From assembly GCA_030267565.1 (NCBI GenBank), contig BRXU01000009.1, positions 704,001-768,000 of the forward strand: DNA of 64,000 bases, read 5' to 3'. The notes under the pieces were generated by a model that saw nothing but the letters and a program-made list of their open reading frames with translations, ran no database searches and was not told the origin of the DNA. The stretch comes from Pleodorina starrii. Taxonomy: Eukaryota; Chlorophyta; Chlorophyceae; Chlamydomonadales; Volvocaceae. Within the stretch, counting starts at the first letter, position 1; the number at the start of each line of letters is the position of its first letter. Made by a program: the position numbers and the translations under genes. Below, piece after piece: positions 23,511 to 34,276 of this stretch.

Positions 23511-26500
23511 TCACATCAGCTCGCACCAGCGACAACAACAATAAGACAACAGCAAGAACATCAGCGACGACAATACCCGGTAGCTCACCTTGAACAAGTA
23601 CTCAAATTGTTTGTCGCCCGCCCACTTGGGCGTGAGACGGTAGATGGTGTTGCGCAGCCACACCGCAAAGTCGGACTCTGCCATGGCCAGTGCGGCGACC
23701 TGACAGGCAGGGGGGGGACCACACAACACATATAACACAGACACAAACCCTTAGGGGAGAGACGCAGGAAACACAACAGATTAACAGTAAACATCCACTC
23801 CCTGATCTGTATCCTCCGTATGTGTATCCTCTCCTCCATCACCCCCCACCAACCAGCGTTCCACTCCACGGCCGACCCACCGGTGCTGCCCCCCCCGGGC
23901 CCCCTTCCGCACCCCAACCCGACCCGATCCGACCCGCGGGTCACTAACATCTCACTGCATCCAACCTTACACCCACCCACGCACCTGCACCGACTGCTCT
24001 GCGACCCGTGCCGTACGAGGAGCTCGGGAGGCCTCGTACCGCCGCAGCGCGGCCTCCAACCGCCCCACAGCCGCCGCGTCGTACGACGTCGACGGCGCCT
24101 CCGCCTCCGCCGAACCGCTGCCCGGCGCTACCGCCGCGCCCAGCTCGTTAGCCAGCTCCAGAGAATCCTCGATGGCCATGCAGCCTCCCTGGACGCATGG
24201 GTTCAGCGGTTCAAGAAGTGCGCATAAATGAGCACAAAGACACTGCCTCGCTGGCAAATTCGTTCGGCATTCCGCATTCCGTATATCGCATTCCGTATCC
24301 CGCATTCCGTATTCCGCATTTCGCACAGCGAGAAGTGTCCCATGCTCAGCACCGGGAAACTACCGGTATCGCCGGAGAGCAGCGAAGCTGCGCCATGGAA
24401 ACGAACGAAGCGGACAACTCCTAAACCGCATCGCCTGTATGCACAGCCCGACGCCCCAAAGCACGGAGCGGCACCCCGGGACTGCATTGTGTCGTTTGCG
24501 ATTTGTTGGCATCCCACCGCACCCCACACCACCGACACCGCACCCCACACCCCCGACACCGCACCCCACACCGCACCACACCACACCGCACCGCACCCAC
24601 CTGGCCCAGGGTTGGCAGCATGGCGTGCGCCGCGTCGCCCAGCAGGGTCACCCGACCAGCGCCCCAAGGGTCCGGCCGCGGCTCCTGGTAAAAGATCTTG
24701 CCGACGTTCACCCCCGACTGGCGGCGAAGGATGGATTGAGGGGGAGGTGGATGGGAAATGATAATATGGGGGGGGGGGAAAGAGGAGGCGGAGAGGCGTC
24801 AGGCCGTGTCTGGCTGGCTGGTGGTAATGGGCGGGACGTAGGAGAGGCCTCGGCCCTCAGTTGTTGTTTGTTGCCGGCGGGTGCCACGTAGCCTGCTTCC
24901 CGAACGGACAGACAGACAGACAGACGGACGGACGGAGGGCAGCCGAACCCTTCAGAGTCAGCGCGCCCATCGGGCCATGTGGTGTGTGGGCTTGATCTGG
25001 CTATTTGGCTTGATGTGGCTTGATGGGTGTGATGGGTGTAATGGGTGCGATGGGTGTGTGTCCCCACCCCTCGCCTCGTCAGCACCCCGGACACGGACCC
25101 GTCATCTTTCATTCGACATCCCGAGCCACCCCTCACCGGATCCATGGCCGCCAGCAGCTCCGGAACCGGCGACGAAAAGCCCGCGAACATCTCACGCAGC
25201 CTCACCGCCTCGTCCGCCCCCGGCTCGGTCTTCCAGGTCTCCGGCCGGTTGGCGAAGGCGTACCTTGCCGGGTGGGGCAGGGGCAGGGGTAGGAGCAGCG
25301 GCAGCGCCGAAGCGGGGTGGGGCCAAAAGAAAAAACAATGTTTGTAGGATTTTGTTCCCACTGTCCGCCAGCAGGCTTCTCCCCCCGGGTAAGTAACCCG
25401 GCACATCGTCTGCACGTGGGCCGCCGTGACCGGCTCCGCCACGGCCCCCTCCACCATCTCCCAATGAAACCAAAACCCACCAAATTTCCCTCCCTCCCGC
25501 CTCTCTCTTCCCCTTCCCACGCGCGGACTCACTCACCAAGCAACTTGCGGCTCGCCCTCGATGCGGATGCCTCCAGGGGCGGCCTCATCGGGAGTGGCCT
25601 GTGTCAGTCGGGGGAGTCCATCGGGCGTTCACACGGGGGCACATGAGCTGTCAGGGTCGGGTGTTGCACCTGTCAATATTGCTGGTTAGTTTGGGTATGC
25701 CGTATGCCGTACCATCTCATGTTGGGGCCCTGTTTACGCACGTTTGACGATTAGGAAGCGTGGTCCAGCTTTAAACCAAACGTGGTTCAGTTGAAGCGAA
25801 ACATCGTTTAGCGAAACAACCTGCGGGTTCCTCGTGCCATATTGTCACCGCCGCGCCCTCCCTCCCTCCCGCCATCCCGCCCTCCCTGCCCTCCCGCCCT
25901 CCCTACCTCGGCCCCAACGGTGAAGAAACCGAACCGGATGCCCTTGCCCCAGTACTCGGCCCACGAGTCGTTGTTGATCAACTGATTAGGAGTACAGCGA
26001 TCAATGTGTACAGAGAGAAGAGGTAACAAAGACGAACCGCAGCAAAGGAACCAAGGCAGCGAGGGTGTGGGAGGGGCAGTAGGGCAGAACCAAGAATATG
26101 GTGAGGTCGCGGGGCCCCCGCCAGCTCTGTTCCCGCCTGCCGGTCGGCGCCCCTCCCGCCCCTTCGTCAACGTCCCCTCCGTCGGTCCTCCATTGCTGCG
26201 CTGCGGTTCACACGCCGTTCTACCCCCAGCCCCCAACACCCCACAAAACTCGTTCACCTGCAGCAGCCACTGCGCCCCCCGGCCGATGCGGCTGAGCGGC
26301 AGACGCCCCCGCCAGCACACCGTGCCGCTGTAGCGCAGCTCTGCTGGACCGCCCAACAGCTGCTCGCGGACCTGGAGGCCAGCCAGCCACCAGGGTTGGG
26401 ATGGGATGGGATGGGATGGGATGGGATGGGATGGGATGGGATGGGATGGGATGGGATGGGATGGGATGGGATGGGATGGGATGGGATGGGATGGGATGGG

Positions 26501-28472
26501 ATGGGATGGGATGGGATGGGATGGGATGGGATGGGGTGACCCGGAGGAGGTGGGGCGGACGGAACCGCCCAACGGTGCGGAGGTCGGGGTGGCTGGAGGG
26601 GACCAGCAGAGCAGATGGGGGCAGCGGATCAGGCGGGAAGGTCCCGTATGCATGGAGGGAGGCGCAGCGGGCCACCCAAAAAAAAAGTGTGGAGCGAGCA
26701 GCCGCCGCCGCCGCCGGCGCGGCTCGCCGCTGGCCCGGCGCTGGCCAGCCGCCGCCTGTGCGGTGCGTGCCGTACCTTGGATCTGATGCCATCCGCTCCC
26801 ACCAGCACATCACACTCCTCCACACCGCCGTCCTCAAAGGCGACCTGAGGGAGGGGGGAGGGGGAGGGGGAGGGCGGTGATGAGGCAGAGCGCGTTGCGG
26901 TGATGGGGCGTGTGGGTGTCTGTGTCATTCAGGCAGGAACGCCCAAGCCCGGGGGAAGGCTCCGAAACCCACTGTGGACCACGGCGGCGGGGGAATTCGC
27001 CCCCATTGGCGGTTAGGGCCCCCCGCAAGTACCGGTGTGCCGCTCGGCGAGGGCTCGCCGGGTGGCGGTAAGGGCCCCGCGTTGCGGTGATGGGGTGTGA
27101 GTGTGGTGGTGGGGGTAGTGGTGGTTACAGTGGGCTCCAGACGGGCCCCGCCCAGTAGCCACTTGGTGGTGCTTGCGCAGCTCCGCACAACGACACATCC
27201 CAGACCCCAACACATCCCCCCCAGACCCACTTGCACCCTCCCTGGCTGCCCGCTGGGAGGCGCCGTGAAGGACTGGAAGCGCCTGCCGTACGAGACGCAG
27301 CCGTACGGCAGCGCCGAGTACAGAATGGTCTGCAGCGAGCGGCGGGAGATGCTCAATCCGTTGGATTTGACGTCTTGCAGCCCTGAGGTGAGCGGGAGGT
27401 GGTACGGCAGGGTTAGTACGGCAGGCGAATGCGAAGCTGCGCATCAGCGGCCGTCGCCGGGATTGCGGACCGTCGCAAGAGTGCGAGGGTGAGTGCGAGT
27501 TCGAGTGCGAGTTTGAGGGCGAGTGCGAGGGTGAGTGCGAATGTGAGTGTGAGTGCGAGTGCGAGGGTGAGGGTGAGGGTGAGGGTGAGGACATGTAAAG
27601 TCTCCGAACGGGAATGGTGCCCCGCTCGTCGACTCACCAACCGAATCAATGTCGGCGTAGTAGAGGTAGTCGCCTCGGTCGCTCCGGAACCCTCCCGACA
27701 TGATGGGCCCTCCGACGGCATAAATGGCATCGCTCAGGCTGGCGCCGATGGCGCGGCCCGCGCGGCCAGCGTCGCCGCTGCAGCCGCTGCTGTCGCTGCC
27801 GTCGCGTGCCGGGGGCCAGGGCGATTGCAGCAGCCGCAGCACCTTCTCCGCATTCGCCTGCGGGCGGCAGCGGGAAGCGACGAGGCCGCTCGCATTTGTG
27901 CCCAAGTGCCTGAGACCGTTTCGAGGCGGGTGGCCGTTGTATCCGTTGTCACTAAGCGCTGCTGGTTAGTGGTTACGGTGCCGACCTACGAAAGGATGGG
28001 TACAGACAGCTCGCACCGCCATTCAAGCGATATATGCATAATAGGGATTGACGTAGCTGCCTTTGAACGAGTTCGCTGCTTGGGATGGCCCGGTCAGCTG
28101 GTGAGCCTCTTCGCACGCCACGAGCACTTCTACACTTCACACTTTCGTACCGCGCAGCTGAGCTTTCGGCGCTATATTAATAAGTAAGAAAAACGCAAGA
28201 CGCAAATTGATTCTTGCCTGTATCTGGATGCCTCCAGGTCCATTCAGAGATTCTGCTTTTGGGCGCGATTCAAACACACGAACGCGGGCACCGGCCTCCA
28301 GCAGCGCGGAAGCGGCGCTTAAACCACCGATTCCTCCGCCGATAATGATCACATCGAGAGGGCGACTGGATGGAGTTGCGATGGGTGTGATGATGTTGCT
28401 GGCGGACGCAACACACAGTACACGTCGCCGCGACGTGCAGAGACGCGCATTACCTCTGCGAGCGAGCTGCAT
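23511..28472 (-). CDS. FAD-dependent monooxygenase, probably plastid-targeted
   Basis: Predicted aromatic/carotenoid-type flavin monooxygenase fold. Exons: 28472-28218, 27857-27638, 27382-27231, 26844-26776, 26371-26258, 25981-25907, 25598-25537, 25263-25137, 24717-24601, 24188-23985, 23699-23589 (502 codons). If the last donor AAG|GTGAGC is used, the C-terminal exon was not found; read-through ends at 23511. Residues 1-38 are basic with RVLCVASA, like an algal chloroplast leader. The Rossmann motif DVIIIGGGIGGLSAASALLE has GGGIGG at 45-50, with an acidic residue (E69) ending the next strand. The DG motif is CDVLVGADGIRSK (about 220-232) and the GD motif is GRVTLLGDAAHAMLPTLGQ (about 379-397), followed by GGCMAIED. 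No FHA domain is visible, so equating it with zeaxanthin epoxidase is not justified; substrate unknown. The exon 3 donor could alternatively lie two codons earlier. Confidence 0.85.
26396..26536. repeat. (ATGGG)n microsatellite
   Basis: About 27 nearly perfect 5-bp units in the FAD monooxygenase intron between exons 4 and 5. On the coding (minus) strand it is (CCCAT)n. Confidence 0.95.
27480..27597. repeat. GAGTGC/GTGAGG imperfect repeat
   Basis: Degenerate hexamer tract (GAGTGCGAGTGCGAG... grading into GTGAGGGTGAGG) in the FAD monooxygenase intron between exons 2 and 3. A similar GTGAGG tract follows the SKI3 exon 18 donor at about 14770-14812. Confidence 0.8.
27858..28217 (-). other. FAD monooxygenase intron 1, predicted GC-AG intron
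   Basis: On the minus strand exon 1 ends GGCATCCAGATACAG and is followed by GCAAGAATC. Exon 2 starts GCGAATGCG after CCCGCAG, joining GGIQIQ to ANAEKVLR in phase 0 as expected for this family. No GT donor nearby keeps the frame. Confidence 0.65.
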
Positions 28473-28883
28473 GCTTTGTGATGAAATTGTTGATTATACG
28501 TTGTTCGCCTTCACGAGCAGCTTTAGGCCAATAAGAACCTATTAGTCAGGTATAGGAACGGGAACCTAGAAGAGCTACGAGATGTTGTAATTTAGAAGAG
28601 AAAATTATTCGCATTCAGAATCATATGCTTGAGTTTGGTATGTTCTGTGTCTTGGAATCCAAGTGTCGAACGTGCGGCCGAGGGCAGCGTACGGTACAGC
28701 AGGGCGGGCCGATGAAGGCAGAGTGGATACAGAACGTTGCCTCTACCCTCGTGTTTGTGCTCAACCCGGTCACATTTCGGTGGAAATGGATGAGCACACA
28801 GGCGCAAACCGCACCCGACACTGTCGCGGCCGAACCTCGCTCCCCCCTCCCTGGGCCGGCCCAACGTCCGCGGGTGGCTCATG
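28473..28883. other. Region upstream of the FAD monooxygenase
   Basis: About 400 bp with no supported gene; it should hold the 5' UTR and promoter of the minus-strand FAD monooxygenase. Composition is less GC-rich at 28480-28640. No clear core-promoter element was recognised. Confidence 0.4.
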
Positions 28884-29362
28884 GGGCAGGACCTGGGGCA
28901 GGGCCTTGGGTAGGACCTGGGGTGGGACCTGGGGCAAGACGACCTGGAGGCAGGGCCTGGGGCAGGACCTGGGGTAGGGCCTGGGGCAGGGCCTCTGGGG
29001 TAGGGCCTCTGGGGTAGGACCTGGGATAAGACTGGGGCAGGACCTGGGGTCTGGGACTGGGGTAGGACCTTGGGCAGGGCCTGGGGCAAGACCTCAGAAG
29101 CAGGACCTGGGGCATGGCCTGGGGTCTGGGACAGGACCTGGGTTAGGGCCTGGAGTAGGGCCTGGGGTACGGCGTGGGGCAGGGCCTCTGGGGTAGGGCC
29201 TGGAGTTGGGCCTGGGGTACGGCGTGGGGCAGGGCCTGGGGCAGAGGCTGGAGTCTGGGACTGGGGTAGGGCCTTGGGTAGGACCTGGGGTAGGGCCTGG
29301 GGCAGAGCCTGAGGTCTGGGACTGGGGCAGGACCTGTGGTAGGACCTGGGGCAGGGCATGCG
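28884..29362. repeat. 12-bp minisatellite CCTGGGGYAGGR
   Basis: Degenerate tandem units of 12 bp (CCTGGGGCAGGA, CCTGGGGTAGGG, with occasional GTCTGGGACTGG or CCTCTGGGGTAGGG variants). Blocks recur in the same order, for example the two CTGGGGTACGGCGTGGGGCAGGG blocks near 29165 and 29215. GGGG runs recur on the plus strand. ORFs in all frames here are artefacts. Confidence 0.9.
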
Positions 29363-30934
29363 GGCCAGAACCCCCCTGGCGTCACCTTCCTAACACGGGC
29401 CGTACATGGAGTCCACTATAAAGCCCGCAGCATGGACCTGCAGCAGCCAGCCAAAGCGAGGGCCCCCGCCCCTGTAGCATGTGACGCCTGCTTCACATTC
29501 CACACTACCAGTCGCGTACAGAGAAATGCACGAGACGAGAAAAGCGTGTCCCACCATCACGAGAGCAAGCCTTTGCCACAGAAAAAATGCGCTGCACTGC
29601 CATCATCGGCGGCGGCTCCTATTCCATGCTCCTATTCCTACTCCCAACACCGGTCATCATACCGGTTTACACGCAGACACATGTACCTCCTGGAGGCAGT
29701 GAACACGGCCGCCCCCGCACGCTTGCAGAGACTGCGGACCTGAGCTGCCGACCTGTGGACCCGAATGGTCCCGGCGAGCACGACTGTGTTGGTAGAGTAT
29801 GACATTATCGTTCTTGTGCAATACTGTAAGCCTATGCAGAAGCAACCGGCCCTGTCACATGAGCCCGTTCGTTGCGCACCGAACCCCCGACCAACCATAC
29901 GTGAATGGTGATCGCCATCCCTGATCGCCAAACAGTGATTGCCGACCCCGCACCCGCACAAAGCGCACCCGTAACAGTGGTGCACTGTCGAGCGGTCAGC
30001 GAGCTGCAGGACCAGGCGCACGCTTAACCGCCCAAAGCGATGACATCATTGCACGGCGAAGCCTTGGTGTTCCGCAAGGTAAGCTACGCATGTATATCAC
30101 CCCGCATTGGCTCCGTCCCTTCGCTGCGGTATCTTCTTCATTTAACCCCGCATTTGCGCCAATTCCGCGAATCCGTCAGTGATGATCATTCTTCGCCCTC
30201 TCACATCGAACGCCCCCCTCCCTTGCATTGCAGTCAATTTCGCCACCGGGCGACCTGCAAAGCCGCCCCCTGCAGGTCGGAAGGGCACAGCACAGCAGAT
30301 ACGGTTCAAATGGTGTCTGTCGGTGGCACCATCCTGGCGCGGGGGAAGCTGAAGCAAATGCGGTGCAGTCGCCGTGGGAGGCCGCGAAAAAACTGGGCGG
30401 CAATGGCGGTGCATGTTTTACCTCGTGTGCCGGGAAAGTCAAACACTGACGAGACAACCAATGCAATACGGCAGCGAATCAAGAACTTCGCGCGAAGAGT
30501 CCTCACGCACCTGCTTATTGTGGAGCTTGGGGGCCCGCAGAGGGCGGCTGTGCGACCGGCGCAGGAACGGGTTCCACTCTGCTGGCCCCTTCTTTCCTCC
30601 TCGGGCGGCGGTAGTCATGTTGTGGTGTCATGTATAGGCGTATAGCAGCGTTAACCCCATGCAATCCATGGGCGCATTATCATCGTCATCAGGGTAATCA
30701 AATGGTTCTTGCGGACCGCGTTGCAGCGGGTGGTGGCGGCCCGGTAACCTCAACCCTCGGTGGGGTTGCGAGCGCATGAGAACGCCGTTTGTAGAGCACA
30801 GCCGCAGCCAGCCCTGTCCCATCCACCCATAGCCTCAAGCGAACATGTGGGCCGAACCGGGTGCCGCCCAGATAGCCAGCCGGGTCGCACGAATTCCCGC
30901 GCAACACACCGCCCCTTGCAGGACTGTGCCTCGA
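29363..30934. other. Intergenic DNA with possible GT49 3' UTR
   Basis: No gene can be supported. Several 60-200-codon ORFs exist, including one at 30040-30645 (+), but none shows family similarity or a convincing splice pattern. The GT49 3' UTR must lie in the right part, but I saw no TTACA (minus-strand TGTAA) close to its stop codon. Confidence 0.4.
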
Positions 30935-33900
30935 TTAGAGCCAGGGCAGGCTGGCACGGCAGTTGCGGAACTGCGCCCCCACGGCGGGCTCGTAGCGGCC
31001 CGAGGCCATCGCGCCCAGCGCCTCGTCGCTGGTGACCAGCGAGTGGGCCTTATGCAGCATGAACTTGGTGGTGTTGATGCCCCGGTAGTACACGATCTGC
31101 GGCGCGGGCGCGCAGGGAGAAGGGCAAGTGGGGGGAGTGCGCGGATCGAGGCCATCAGGGACCGGACTGGATTGGACAGGACCGGACAGGACGGCAACAC
31201 AGGGCATGACAATACGGACACGCCGGACATCTCGGCAAACACCGCCCCCATTGCACCACATCCCCTTTGCCCGTCAACACCCGCCAAATGAACACCAGCT
31301 AACACGGATTGTTACGCCGCAGATGGCGGAGGTCAGGGAGCTCACGAAGCCTTGAAGCTGCGGACGAGCGTCCCGGCAGCAATGCGCTGCGTCCGCCTAC
31401 GGTGCCGTACCTGCTGAAGGGCCTGGACGCGGTTGCTGCCGGCGGCCACGCGGCCCGTGGCGATGGACGCCGCAGCCGACAGCCGGTGCGGCTGGTGCAC
31501 CAGCCACGCGTCCGGCAGCGCCGCGAACGAGGTATTGGTGTAGGCCAGGGAGGCTACCTGCGTCACCTTGTCCCGGAAGCAGCCCCGAAACCGAATGTCG
31601 TACGGCATCCGGGTGTACCGCTCCCTGTAGCAAAGAAAACGACACCCACAACAGGGCACCACGACGAAAGAACGAAACATGACGGCACGACATTACGGCC
31701 ATGTGGGTCGGAGGACTGTGCGCGCACCGGCCCGCGTTTGCGGCGTTCACCGACGCTGCGGTCTGCTACGCGGCCGATGTGCACCGGTCACGAGCTCGCC
31801 GGCTGATTGCGGGGCGCTCACTCACTCGCTAGCTCACCTCGAGGTGATACCCCAGGGCTCGTACCCGCGCGCGTAGCGCACTCTGTACGGCTGGTCGGCA
31901 CCCAACCACCTGCGAGCAAGGCACACCACCAACACCCACCAACCGTCACCGCCTGCCTGGCGCACGTGCGGCGCGTCGCCGCCGCTGGTGGCGACTGCAT
32001 GGCACCACGCGCACCCGCGGGCAATGGGCCGGCAGAGGCCGGCACCGCGCGTCTCCCGGAGGCCCCTGGAGGCCTGCAGTGTCTCTCACCGTCTGTAGTC
32101 GGTCGCGTTGTGGCCCTGCGGAAAGATGTCCTCCGAAAATGTTCGCAGGTGGCGGCTCTGCCACAGCATCGAGACCCGCTGCTTGTCGCCTGCGGCGGAC
32201 CGGGACTCCATCAGTGGTCAAGAAGGCAGCCGCCGCATGTGGTCGGCCACGGCAGGAAGCCACTGATCGCCGGGCCGGTCCGGTGCGCCCGCAGGCATTG
32301 CCCCCATTACCCTGCTGCTCCTAGAGAGGCCTCTTGGGTGCTAGCAACGCACTTTGGAGCATCCCTGACATGAACTTCGGTGACTATGGGGCGGATGAAG
32401 GGACAGCGCCAATCCGGTGAGGCGGAGCCGACGGCGGAACCAGAGCGGGCGGCCAACCCACCTGCGGTCTCGTCAGCACTGCAGACTACTATTTATTGCC
32501 AACCCACCTTTGACGGCCGACAGCACGGTGTTGTGCGCGTCCTCCGGTGTCAGGTGGGTCTCCGCCTCCCACGCCGGCAGGACCCAAAAGGTCGTCGCCG
32601 CCCGCTGCAGCGCCTCGATCCTGGTCGGCACGCGCACGCGCGCGCAAGGAAAGGCGGAAGACAGCCGCACAGCCGTAAGGCCCAGGTTCCAAACGCCCGA
32701 TCCGATCTGTGGGGCATGGCTGGCCGCACTTGCACGTCTCAGCGCGTGCGCAGCTAGAGGGCAGCTAGAAACGCTTGGCTCGGCGTTGGAAATGTAAAGC
32801 CGCAGGCGGGGCTTGGTGCCCTACGTGCGACCCAGATTGTGCGACCCAGATCGCCGCATCTTCATAGCCCCGCACAGCGCACAACCCAGATCGCCGCATC
32901 TTCATAGCCCTGCACAGCGCACAGAAGACGACACCCCCGCGCTGGTCGATCCACCCCTATCGTACCTGTTTGGGTCAGCCAGGATGCGCTTGAGCGAGTC
33001 GCTGACCGCGAGGTCGACGTCAATCATGGCCACCAGGGGCGTGCGGATGGCCAGGAGCGCGGCGTTGCGCAGCGCGTTGATGGGCACCAGGGAGGCCACC
33101 GCGCGGTCGGCCGTGATCTCCGTCAGCAGCAGCAGTCGGAGGCTGCAGGCGTCCGGGTTGGTCTCCAGCCGAGTAAACAGCTCCTGCGCGGGGAATCCCG
33201 GTGCGCGAGGAGGGGGGTCAAAGGTGGCGGCAGGAAGAGAGATGCTGACGGGCAAGACCAGTGGCGCGGCGTCGTGATTTTGTGCTAAAATAGAGTATTT
33301 CGTTGCAAAGCGCTGGGTAGCGTAATCTAGTAGGGTGGCAAGTGATGCCTTGCACACGTGTATGGCCGTGTCTTAGTGCTGTAATCTTTGAGGGTGGGGA
33401 GGCGGTGTGGAACCCGTACCCGCCCCAGATTCACCCCTTCGGGTACCTGCAAGGTAGCTTTGTTCTCCTGAATCAGCAAGATGTTACGGTTGATTAGAAA
33501 AGTGCCCTGGGTCTGCACCAGGGGTAAGTAAACCGCCGCCGAAACCGAGCTCCCCGGAAGCATTTGACACTGCGCGCCAGTTAGCGGTCAAGTTGTCAGG
33601 GTTGTCGATGGCGGCATAACTCGTCCCTGGTTCCAGCCTTACGAGCGACTCCAAGTGGTTCAGCCGGTCCATGGTAGCCGTGCTGAAGACCGTCAACGGG
33701 AACCTCCAGCTTTTTGCTGATCGCCACACGTGCGAGATGTTGAGGCTGTAATAACAGGGTTGTGTCATCGCATACTTGCAACGCGTTGAAGAAGAGCTGT
33801 GTAACTGCCGTTTAAATACCTTACGGGCCAGCTGGACATGAACGATTTAAATGTTGTTGGCGTCGAATTGTAGGGAGCATTGAAGCATCTCTGAACCAGC

Positions 33901-34040
33901 TCAACATCGTTCACTTGGCCTGCTGAGTCAGGTAGTGCAGTAGCAGCTATGAAGCAAGCCAACAGTGCTGACGCTAAAGCGCCAAGATGTAGCAAGGGCC
34001 TCCGTTTATATTTTACATGGCCAGGGGTGGATTCGGACAT
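30935..34040 (-). CDS. LARGE-like (GT49) type II membrane glycosyltransferase, complete copy
   Basis: Nine-exon model of 441 residues: 34040-33820, 33745-33643, 33569-33447, 33183-32966, 32620-32508, 32189-32090, 31909-31838, 31624-31411, 31096-30935 (TAA). Phases close throughout. Residues about 15-37 form a hydrophobic signal anchor after a short basic N-terminus, so the product is probably a Golgi/ER type II protein. Family hallmarks of the Glyco_transf_49 domain are PLTVFSTATMDRL, VPINALRNAALLAIRTPLV, and MIDVDL with the DVD metal-binding triad at 204-206. Others are FWVLPAWEAE, ARGYEPWGI, MPYDIRFRGCFRDKV and LPDAWLVHQPHR. Animal LARGE and B4GAT1 add glucuronic acid to matriglycan; the algal donor and acceptor are unknown. 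The duplication breakpoint at 32272 lies in intron 5, so this is the only full copy; exons 6-9 lie outside the repeat. Confidence 0.85.
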
Positions 34041-34276
34041 GTCTCGTCACGATGGTAGCGCCTGGTTTATGTTTCTGCAATGAATAGCCCACACCATATA
34101 AATCCCAGGGCTGCAACACGGGGAGCCATGCACATAATCTCACAAGGCATATGCAGAAACACATGGTAATTAATATTAGCCAATTCATCGTACGGCGAAA
34201 GCCGTTAGCACAGTTAGGACGAAGCCGAGACGATCGCACGTTTGCATGCATATGGTCACATTCTGCATGATTTTCG

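Noticed and set aside
22305..23544. Several 150-310-codon ORFs in the GGTCA array
   Set aside because: Open in several frames only because the repeat lacks stops; no start context, splice sites or family similarity.
23511..28472. Naming the FAD gene zeaxanthin epoxidase
   Set aside because: General flavin monooxygenase motifs are present, but no FHA domain or diagnostic residues are visible.
30040..30645. 201-codon plus-strand ORF with an AT-hook-like RRGRPRKNW
   Set aside because: Single short basic match, no conserved context, composition like surrounding DNA; insufficient to call a gene.
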